From Pyrenopolyporus hunteri (lineage: Eukaryota > Ascomycota > Sordariomycetes > Xylariales > Hypoxylaceae), in the NCBI GenBank assembly GCA_902806595.1, contig CADCXC010000046.1, positions 992,001 to 1,056,000 of the forward strand: DNA of 64,000 bases. The letters are read 5' to 3'. Of this stretch, positions 54,866 to 64,000 are shown in pieces. The position numbers and the translations under genes were made by a program. The notes under the pieces are model-generated. The model was not told where the DNA came from. It saw only the letters and a program-made list of their open reading frames with translations, and made no database searches. Within the stretch, counting starts at the first letter, position 1, and every line of letters begins with the position of its first letter.

Positions 54866-55497
54866 ATGAAGTTCCTCTCCATTCTAGTCCTCGCCACTGC
54901 CGCCAGCGCCATGGTGCTGCCTCGCCATCACGCCGGTCAGAAGGCCAATGGTGGCAACAGTAAGTTTATACCATACCGCTGCAATATTAGGTAGGTATCG
55001 CTCCTAACGTTTATACGTACTTAGACAACAACAACGCCGCCGCCGCCACTGGCAACAACAACAACAACGGAAACAACGGCAATCGCTTTGGTAACTTCGG
55101 CAACTTTGGCAATAACAATAACAATAACAACGCTGCTGCTGCCGCTGCCGGCAACAACAACGCTGCTAACAACAACGGCAATGCCGCCGCTTGCAACAAG
55201 TAAGTCCACCCCGACAGATGTAGAGGTGACACCTTTGTGCCGGCTCCGAGGCTTCAACTCCTTAGACAGGCCAAGAGTGTTATTTCTACACAAGACGTCG
55301 GTATTAGTAAGTTAGCTAACTTCGAATTTAGCAACCGGAAGCGACACCACGCAGGACAAAAAGCAAACGGTGGTAACAACGCCGCCGCCGCTGCCGATGC
55401 TGATGACGATGACTGTAAGTTGACAGCTTTCTAATTCTGTAGCTTAAGATACGCGAAGTCGAAGGAAGTGCTGACAAAAATCTTTGCAGGCAACTAA
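54866..55497 (+). CDS. Small secreted Asn/Ala-rich protein with a duplicated peptide
   Basis: Four exons (54866-54959, 55025-55199, 55332-55414, 55490-55497) join in frame for 119 residues; all introns have GTAAGT donors. The N-terminus is a signal peptide (MKFLSILVLATAASA) followed by MVLP. RHHAGQKANGGNN then occurs twice: at the end of exon 1 and in exon 3, where it follows NRK, so the second copy begins after a KR pair that Kex2 could cut. Between them is a low-complexity Asn/Ala/Gly stretch including RFGNFGNFGN. Each half ends in CN (AAACN and DDDDCN), so the protein reads as two diverged repeat units with one Cys each. No enzyme domain. It could be a Kex2-processed repeat protein, a wall protein or a peptide precursor; function unknown. 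Confidence 0.75.
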
Positions 55498-56622
55498 AAG
55501 GCACATATTCGTTGATTAACGCGGTTGGGGCGATAGTTGGCCAGGCCGAGGGGCTTGTCGTAATTCTAGAGTTGTGGAGAGGGATACCCGTTGGGAGGTC
55601 GATAGAAATTACATAGCGCGTATGAGTGAAGGTCCGTATCCGGAATAAAGATCATGAGCGAGAAGACGTCCCCCACAGATCGTGAACTGCTTTAATGTTC
55701 CATGCCGAATCTGGTAAAGGGTTGTGAGGTGGATGCAATATGACTTTCGGATGGTGTCACCCCAAAAGTGATATATGATATGGTGGTTAAAGAGATGATA
55801 TCCACGTACGTAAATAGTGGATGATTTTGCTTTTCAGACCTAGGGAATTTCAGCAACGCTTTACCGCTACTTACACTGATTCAAGCACGTTAGGTGTTTT
55901 ACTATTCTCCAAGATTTTGCTTATCTATCTACCTACGTACATACGCATTATCCCCTCGTCGGATACCGAGCTCGCCAAGATGCAGAGCGGAGGATCACCG
56001 CAATTTTCTCGATACCGCGCACAAAGGCTTTTTACTCGAGCATCGTGTGGGACAACGGTATATTCTGTTAGCGGTCTTGGTGCCGCTGATCAGTGTGGCG
56101 TTCCTAGGCAAGCAGCCGTTGGCAATCGAATGAACCAATGCATTAAATGAGCATATTATGTAGGTAACTGCTTACGTCTGTACCTAAGCATAATACACAT
56201 ATTACATACATGTGAGGCTTGTGAGGCAAGCCCACGATACACGGCACGTGATACTCACGTGGCGCGCTTTGACTTCTCTCCATAAAGTTACCTCGGCACC
56301 GCATGGGCCTGGGCACTATTTTAACTAGCTTTCATAATAATGCACTCCGGAGACTTCTCCTTAAAAGTTATCCCCAAATTCTATACATCACACACATCAC
56401 ACACAACGTTCACAACGTTATGTAAGACGCTTCCGAGAAGACCTACGCGCCTGGATCTTAGAAGCTTGACCGTAAATCTGCTCCCATGTAGGCGGATGGA
56501 TGACAACTCGTGTCTATCGAAAAACCAGTGGCTTAAACATCGATGTTTATTTCTCTTTTACTTCCTAGATCGATGGTAGATGTTACCCCTATAGCCTACT
56601 ATTGCTCCTTGTAAATATATCG
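55498..56622. other. Intergenic
   Basis: 3' region of the secreted-protein gene and promoter of the phosphatase gene. Overlapping frames at 55821-56150 show no domain. TCACACACATCACACACA near 56390 is a short CA-type repeat. Confidence 0.5.
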
Positions 56623-57758
56623 ATGTCTCTGGAGGTCATTTATGTGACCCGGCATGGGGTAAGGAGTGCATGTTTAGTTACCATACCCTAAGCAATCTGA
56701 TTGATGCCCGGCATTGGTCATCAGTATCGCCTCCTGCCACACGTTTGGATCGTCCCAGAAACTGTCTACAAGACATTATATCGAACTTACGCTTACTTTG
56801 ACCAGTTTCGCTCTGCATGGGCCGTCGACCCGTCCACCGGTATCTATACTACCTCCATCCGCCCTCCTACGGGCTTGCCAACGGATCCGGCTCTCACATC
56901 CCACGGCGTTGGGCAGGCAAATGAGCTGGCGGAGCACCTGTTATCAGTTGATCCGCCCATAGAGCAGATCTATTCCAGCCCTTACTATCGATGTATGCAA
57001 ACCATTCAACCCTTCGTGCGCGATCTGAGGCGTCGCCGGAGCCAATCCCTGCAGAATGTCTCGGTAGACCCGCTTCCTATGATTCGCGTGGACCCCGGAC
57101 TTAGTGAATGGTATGGTCTGGCACATTTCGAGCATCCGTCATCTGCACCCCTAAACGAGTTGCAGAACTTTTTCCCCGAACTCGATGCAAGTTATAGGCC
57201 TGGCCCGGCGCCTCCACGCCGCGGGGAGTCTCTACCAGAGCTGCACGAGCGGGTCGCGCGGGTAATAGACTCTATCATTAGGCGCAGTGACCAAGAAGGT
57301 CACAGAGCCGTATTAGTGTGCACTCACGCGGCCGTAGTCATTGCTCTCGGGCGCGTCCTCACAGGGCAGATGGAGAGAGACTTCGGAGCATTTACTTGTG
57401 GACTAAGCAAATACAGACGGCGGGGGCCTGACCAGGAATCGGCGGGGAGCACTGGCACCGGACTTCGCGGAAGCTGGATCTGCGAGTTAGACTCCGACTG
57501 CAGCTTTCTTCGTGGTGGCGAAGAGAGAGGATGGTAAGAATCCCCTTCGACAGTTTGATTATTCCTTCGGCAGCCTTTTGCAATTATCTAACTAACGTTA
57601 GGAAATTCTCTGGCGACGAATCATTCATTGAGACAGACGATAGTGGCGAATGGCGGCCATCGACTACGATTTCCGACGCCAATACGGCCGAGCAGAGGGG
57701 AGGAACGGACTCGCGTGATAGACACACTGACACAGTAGCTGGAGCTTCTAAATTATGA
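56623..57758 (+). CDS. Histidine-phosphatase (phosphoglycerate-mutase) family protein, TFIIIC tau55/Tfc7-like
   Basis: Exons 56623-56658, 56806-57533 and 57602-57758 join in frame for 306 residues. The short first exon supplies MSLEVIYVTRHG, containing the catalytic RHG (residues 10-12); the next exon continues FRSAWAVDPSTGIYT. Other active-site elements are SSPYYRCMQTIQPF, GLSEWYG and CTHAAVVIALGR. Yeast Tfc7 (tau55 of TFIIIC) has the same layout: IARHGYRSNW near the start, ASPFYRCLETVQPI, EWYR and THAASKIALG. GGEERGWKFSGDE near the end matches the Tfc7 region after the phosphatase domain. So it is probably the RNA polymerase III factor subunit or a close relative. The acidic tail is disordered. 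Family call firm, Tfc7 orthology moderate. Confidence 0.85.
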
Positions 57759-60700
57759 TGCTAGGACCCGTGAAAGTCATTTCACCATATTTAGTAGTAT
57801 CGTCCGCGAATTCACCCTATGGTTTAGGTCCTCGCTCAACTCTATCTATACCAGCTTTACCGTAAATCGACACATGGCCCGGCGTTATTGTTAACTATTT
57901 CCGCTATTGTGTGCCTCAGTTGCTCAACTGCGTAGGTTTATACTTAGGATGAACCGTCCCCTGCTCCCAATTCGTCGATACTCCCCGCCGCGCAGAGGCT
58001 CCAATGGACTCTGCTTATTTCAGTGTAACGGTGATACGAGAACGGTGATTGTAACAGGATGGTCAACAGTAGATCGATGCTACGGTCTCATAAATGGTCA
58101 GCTCATCATCTGATATGTTTCAAGTTTTGGAGAGCCTCATACCACTTCTTTGGACACTATTCCATCCTCCGTCGTCCCCGAACTGGGGATTTTCGCATTC
58201 TCTGGTACAGAAAGGGACGTCAATCGCGGCCGACACGAAGGGTTCTCCTACACCTGAAGGTTGAGACACGTCTTATATGATTACTTAGCAGAAGTTAGCG
58301 GCCTTAAAAATATGATGTGTCATAAAGTTGCGAAACTTTCATCAAGCCGGTTTCATCGCTAGCGAAATACCTAGTCTAGGTAAACCTAGACGCATGTTTC
58401 CCTGATATATACTAGTCTCTCTCTCTCTTTCTCTGCGTTGCTAATACTTGGTTTTTATGCCGGATCAACCCCTTATCTGGGCGCATGTCTAGCTAAGTTT
58501 GCGGGCTAGGGGTCTGCGCCATTTTAATGGTGCGAGGACGGGCCTGGCTCCGGGGGCTGCTCGAACGCATTAGCTACAGAACCCTAGAGATCAGTCTGGA
58601 GAATCCTTGTTATTGGGCGTGCATGTAGCGATGTCTTGAGTCGTAGTCTTCTTGGGCGAATCGAAAAACTTCCCGCCGCCACAGACCTTATTGTTCTAAT
58701 GGGTGCTCATTACAACCTCCAATGCCACCTCCAGCCTCCACGCACACGCACTCTGCATCCTAACAGGGCCATTGACTAGACAAACTAGACAAACTATTAT
58801 CGGAAGGCGGGACGGGAAAAAGAAAAAAGAGAGAACTTGCAGAAGCTTCGATGTCTATCCCAAGTGTTTGCTACTACCTTGATCTGGTGTCAAGAATCGA
58901 CTGCCTCAATCGTGTTTAGTTGTCGAGTGTTATAGCCGCATTACGCCTGTGATCGGCTTGGCATGCTGTTAACCTTCCTCGTTGGTTACGGAGTTCACAA
59001 GTTTAGAGGGTCGGAAATTTAGCAAGTTGAAAAACCAGGGGGGGTCCAAAGAACTACGAGATAGAGATAATTTCCAAAGGCTGTCGGGTTCGGGTAAGCC
59101 TCATTCGGTTCGGTTCGGGAGGCCAAGTCACAAGCCTCCCAGATGCTGCGTAGGCACATCTAACCGACATGGAATGTGCCATTGGGGTCTCGTTGCAGAT
59201 TTACTCACGACAAGGGACGCAGGCTTAGGCACGCAATCCTTCCGCCGACTCGTCCAAATACCCTCCGCCGCTTCTCGCTTTTCTTTTCCCTCTGGGCTCG
59301 GGAGTGGCTCACTTCGTACTTGGCGCCCTCTCTCTCTCCGTGCCCTGCAGAAGAGTTCCAATCTGGGCGAGCTGCTGCTTCACATATCCGATTTGCGCAG
59401 TCGGGTTCATAAGCGCAGGGTTAGACCACTAAGAAATCTACACTCCTGCAAGGAATGAGAGCAGATCCAACTTGGGCAAGGATTTGCTCTCGTTCTCTCT
59501 GAGCCGATCACCCGCCTGTCTTTGGCCGGCCCGAGTGTCGAAAAGTCTCGACCACGAAAACCCCCCACGACAACGACGGCCCAATGAGGTCGGCCACCGC
59601 CTCTACCACCGCGCCTACGGTGATCGAATAAAACACCCTGCAGCGCCCTCCCTGCTTATTTAGTGCGGCTTTTGTAATTCTATACAGATAACCCGAATTC
59701 ACGGATGGGTAGGCAGGCTAAGCCGCTCCCACAAATGGCACGTCGGGTGGCGTTCTCATGAGCGGTTGGGGGGGATGGCCAGGTTTGTTATGCGCGCTTC
59801 CTGACAATCCTCATCGCAGGCTGACAGCCTTTCTCGCACGATTCAATCTCTTCTTCACATTAATTCAGCGTATAACCGGCCCGCATACCTCCAAACCCCT
59901 CTTCGGTTGACTCTCCCCTGGGCCTGCTCGATGCTTCCATTGGTTAGCCGGTCCCGACAGCTTGGGAGCCTCTCAGGGTTGTAAGCGAATGGAGTGCCGA
60001 TGACACATAGGAGGCAAGTTCACAGTGCCAAACGGCGGTAATTACACTAGTCAGGCTGTGGGAGAGAAGGAGAGGGAGAAGCGTAATCTTCAATTACTTA
60101 CTATGCTATTGTCTCGAGCGCACCGGAGACCGACTCCGCCGTTAGGGTTCTTCTCGAGAGAGAGACGATCTCATATCTCTTATGCCGGAGACGTATTTTT
60201 ATTTTTTATTTTTTTTAACACCTTAGTTATACACATATGTCTCGTTCGCCTTATTCCATTTGGCCTCGGTCTTATGCACGATCGGCCACCATTGATGGGT
60301 TGCATTGAGCGTTTTGAAACAGTGTGTCCAATGCCCAGGTTTTGCGTAGTGAAGAGCCTTAGACCTCGAGCCCCTTGCGCCATGGTCCATCCATTCAAGA
60401 TTCACGGGTTGAGGATGGATGGACTCCTCTGCATGGGTATACCGCCAGTCGACTAAGCGGTGCCATTCTCCAGTCCTCCATTCCTACCTTACCACCTCAC
60501 CTCGGCCACCGCTGGTTTCCGTCACGTCTAGATTCTCAACGTAGAGCAGCCCATATTCCGTAGCAACTCTCTCGCCGTAGAACACCAATCGCCCAGCCAG
60601 CAAGACCGTGTCAGTTCGATCAACTTATTCTGCTAGAAACAATATTTTTTATAAGGCAAGCCAAGGGATAGATAGCAAAAGCAATAGTCGTCACTTAGCG

Positions 60701-60994
60701 ACACCCCGGGGTGCCCACTGTCGTATGGCTATAATGAGGTTACACTAGGTGCTCTTCAGTAGCCTTGACCCTATGTGTCGGGACATCGTTGGTTTATATT
60801 AAACACTGGGGTACCTACCTACTTACCTGAACTCGACCTCCACTTGGTCGCTGCCTCGATTCAGGAGTCATAAATAGCCCTACTCCCTTAACACTCTGCT
60901 CCACAGGTAGCCTTCCCGACGTTGATTTATTTTCTTTTGCTCTTTTCACAGTGTCGAGGACCTTGCTCTTGAAATACCGCTACCACCGGGAAAT
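57759..60994. other. Long intergenic region without supported gene
   Basis: About 3.2 kb. Overlapping open frames on both strands at 58982-59458, 59472-59702 and 60025-60456 show no domain or signal and compete with each other. A CT dinucleotide run lies near 58420-58433 and a T-rich tract at 60196-60218. The final part is the promoter of the next gene. Confidence 0.45.
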
Positions 60995-62454
60995 ATGGAA
61001 TCTACAAGTCTTCAGCGGGGAGAAATCCTCACCTCCTTGCTCCCATTGCGTCCGTTACTTCCCGAGTCTCCTCAACCAACTATTGGCCAACTTCCACCCG
61101 CCGTTCCGGAGATGAAAGCAGATGGCAGAGCCCGGCCGAAGAAGAACCCATTACAGCCACTTTCTCCGATGAGCGATAGGTCTGGCTCTTCATTCTCCTT
61201 TGAATCCGCCGCAGACTCGTGGGTAAATGTGTCAACCGAAAGGACACCCCCACAGACACCAAGGCCGGAGCATGAGCTTGATGATACGACTCAACTTGAC
61301 TCAGTATCCCATCGTGGAGATGCCCTTAAACGCAAATGCGACAGCATAGATGACGGCTCAAAGAAGGTCAAACTCCCCTCATTCAAGCTTCCGGGCATAT
61401 GCTCCCTCCTTCCATCTACAAAACACGAAGACCGTCGGGCTACTTCATGCTACGGACCCAGGAACGCCTTACGCACGCCTCACTCTAGCCCAGAGCCTGA
61501 GACTGACTACGTTCTCTCGCCCGAACCTGCAGTCCCGGCACCTGGAGATCCTATCGTCCAGTGGCTCAATTCAAAGAGGAAGGAGGCCGGCGGCGTTAAA
61601 AGTATCCTCTCGTTACCAGAGGGCCTGGGGGAGGTTTCTTTGAATATCCATTTAGACTTTCCTAAGTCGCAACCAATTTTCTACCGTGAAAAGCAACAAT
61701 ATACTCCGCAGTCACGAAGCCACTGCCAACGACCTCGACACAGCTCATTGCCACCTAAGAAGATTGTCAAGGGTCGGGGGTCAAATGGGAAGGGGCACAA
61801 CAATATTAAGTATTCGCTTGAAGAGGCCGATTATATTCGATTTAACAGGTACGAAGCCAAGCTGCCGTGGGAAGAGAACAAGCGGCTCTTCAGAAAGAAG
61901 TTTCCAATGGAACAGCCGGACAAGGATCGCGAGAAACAGGGCATCCAGGGAGTCCACTACCGAGATAACAAACACGTCCCTCATCTCACTGATAGGGGGA
62001 GGAAGCTCGTATTCTTGCCTAACGGGCACGTGAAGCCGATAATGGCGATGGTTCGGGACCAAAAGGAATTGAGGCCCTACTTCGGGCTCGTGTACTTGTA
62101 TCCTGAGCGAGCCTTGCTTTACGACTGGGTCCCAGACAAATTTAAACAGATAGCTGCCGAACTTGGTAAGTCTTCTTTGGACGCGCCAACTTTCTCTCTC
62201 CCTCTCCCTCTTCTCCTAGTGTAGACCAACGCTAATAGTTGTAACTAGTCAAGGAGCGTACCGTACAAAAGGAGGAAGAACGGAACAAGGCCATCGCTCG
62301 AGGCGAGTGGGTAGAAAAGCTTGAGCCCGGCATATGCGCTTGCTGCTACAAGCCGGACCGCGAGAGGGACATTCACAAACGGGCTCCCCGCGGGCGCCCT
62401 GCGTATCCCGGCCGACTCACGCTACCCGATAAGGCTCGACAAACCTGTTTGTAA
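60995..62454 (+). CDS. Unrecognised fungal nuclear protein with a SANT-like charged region
   Basis: Two exons, 60995-62165 and 62249-62454, join in frame (donor GTAAGT, CTAAT branch, CTAG acceptor) for 458 residues. I do not recognise the family. The first ~210 residues are Ser/Pro-rich and disordered with a basic stretch (KRKCDSIDDGSKKVKLPSFK). A conserved-looking charged region follows: YSLEEADYIRFNRYEAKLPW, then EENKRLFRKKFPME, which resembles SANT/Myb-like domains that begin with a Trp/Tyr-rich helix. HLTDRGRKLVFLPNGHVKPI and PERALLYDWVPDKFKQIAAE come next. The second exon has a CACCYKPDRERDIHKR stretch. A transcription-factor role is inference. Confidence 0.75.
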
Positions 62455-64000
62455 CTCTTTCGACGTCCCCGTAAGTTACCAAGACAAAGAACGGAATCTC
62501 TCGGGGACAAAGAGAGCGGACGCCAAGTCCGGGACTGACAACTCGGGATCACATTCCCGGCCGTCTGCCTCATAATACCAAGATACGGGGCGTGGTATAC
62601 GTTCTATTACCTGTTCTTCTCGCTTTTTTACCTTCAACTACTTTCGTTTGTACACACTTGCCTAGCGACAACCACAAGCTCGATAACCGTAAGGCCACAC
62701 ACGCTGGAATTCTCCAAATGCTGACCTAGTTCCCCCATATGCGAGTTTACCGATTTTCTTCGCCCGTTCATTTGCTACATCCGGCTACATAATAAAACGT
62801 AACGTAATGGGAAATGATTACCTGACCTACATGAAAGGGGGGAGGCACATTCTGAACGACGTCCTAGAGGCGCACGAGGGAGGTTGGTTGGTTTGGTGTT
62901 GGGGGCGTGAGAGGAATCCGGGAAGGGAGGCATCGCTGATTTGGCGGAGGACGTGACAGCTTAGGGACTCCAGGACCAGACTTCCTCGTTGGCTTGGCTT
63001 GGCTTGGGTCACTGATTTGTCTAACACGGGATACGGATTAACGAAACGAGAACACGGGCATGGACGCCGATATGGATTTGATGCGCTACTATATTGCCTT
63101 ACCTGACTGTTTTTCTTTTTGTTTTCCCTCCTTTTTTCTTTCTTTCTTTCTTTTTTTCTTCCGTTTTTGAAGCGTTGTGTTTCATTTACTATACTTTTCC
63201 TGTTTCTCTCGAGGCTCTACTTCGTGTCTGTCATTCTCTCGTTTTTGATAGCGTACTCTGTCGGCCAATATTTGTTTGTAGCGGACATGCGGAGGCTAGA
63301 TAGTCAAGCAACATTTAAGGGAGGCTTTTAGTTGAGACAAAAAAGTAACCCATCTATCTTTTTTTTAGACATTTTGGGGCCGTTATCAGATCTATCATTC
63401 GTCCGTCTGCTGCTTACCTCCCCATCCCGTTATAATCATCATGTCTATCGGCGGCAACGACTGGGCGGTCACTGAGCCTCGTGCAGTCATCCGAGAATGA
63501 TTACCTGAACCTATTTCATACCCACGACTACTACGTCGTAAGCGAAGAATTTTTTTTTTAAAAAAAAATAGCCGAAAGTGTTGGGAATGCAATGGGATGT
63601 GATTTTGCCCCGGGCTGGGCTAGATTCGCCGGCTGTACTACCTCTATCTACACGAAAGGCTCGCTCAGGTTCAGGTTTGCCTAACCGTACGACCGCACCA
63701 ATAAACGTCATAAGGGGTGTTCGTCACTCTTGATAGTGTCCACAGTCCATATTCGGGCCACTCGGGATTCACATGCAGACCAGGCCTAGGGCGACGTGTT
63801 TGCTTAACCCCTGCTATACAAGGCTCAGCAAAGGCAAACCCCCCATTTTCCTTTTAGAATGCCTAGTGAAATCTCGGCCATGGGTTTGGCGCCGTTGCTG
63901 ATGGTGCCAGGGTGCCGGGTCAAGCTACGGACCAATCCGTCTGTCCCTCCCCCCCCCTCCTCCAAAATGAGCAGCCATTTGTAGACGCCCTTGGAGAGCA
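62455..64000. other. Intergenic to window end, pyrimidine tracts
   Basis: Contains a long pyrimidine tract (about 63107-63171), a T/A inverted run (63549-63568) and no supported gene. Confidence 0.45.

Noticed and set aside
54866..57758. RiPP (dikaritin-like) cluster around the secreted peptide gene
   Set aside because: The repeat core has no tyrosine and neighbouring genes are a helicase and a Tfc7-like phosphatase, with no tailoring enzyme in the window.

Overview
The window looks like nuclear DNA of a filamentous ascomycete (Pezizomycotina, most likely a Sordariomycete). The genes have short GT-AG introns (about 50-150 nt) with CTAAC/CTAAT-type branch points. The gene set is a typical mould one: Ku80, DNA topoisomerase III, Stb3, PacC, Swc5, Tip41, Mrh4, a tau55/Tfc7-like phosphatase. 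Genes lie on both strands with no operon-like order. The class assignment is inference; no rDNA or mitochondrial marker is present.

Layout. 1-11 kb: Ku80 (minus, 3' end cut by the window edge), a divergent TMEM205-like membrane protein, a small disordered protein, a DUF1295/steroid-reductase-like membrane protein, and TOP3. 11-21 kb: sparse DNA with a MITE at 13511-13819, Stb3, and a weak coding candidate at 18.4-19.5 kb. 20.3-23.2 kb: pacC, preceded by a dense cluster of PacC binding hexamers. 25-34 kb: a TPR/MYND-like/SET protein, a CsbD/Hmp1-like stress protein, a MAPEG protein and Swc5. 34-40 kb: Tip41, a large disordered nuclear protein, and an RNase H-fold protein whose four catalytic acidic positions are all changed. 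40.8-48.3 kb: an accessory-looking metabolic stretch (alpha/beta hydrolase, MFS transporter, an SDR whose two exons do not join in frame). 50-64 kb: the mitochondrial RNA helicase Mrh4, a small secreted protein built around a duplicated peptide, a Tfc7-like histidine phosphatase, and an unrecognised nuclear protein. Intergenic DNA is long and studded with short TAGG/CCTA arrays, often arranged as inverted repeats.

The core genes serve DNA repair (Ku80, Top3), chromatin and transcription (Stb3, Swc5, SET protein, Tfc7-like), pH response (PacC) and TOR/PP2A signalling (Tip41). The most interesting items are: the secreted protein at 54866-55497, whose two peptide copies are identical in sequence but differ at most synonymous sites; the pseudo-RNase H at 39033-39950; the palindromic PacC-site cluster upstream of pacC; the intact MITE; the in-frame upstream start and GC-AG intron of TOP3; and two genes (Tip41, SDR) whose splicing needs transcript evidence.
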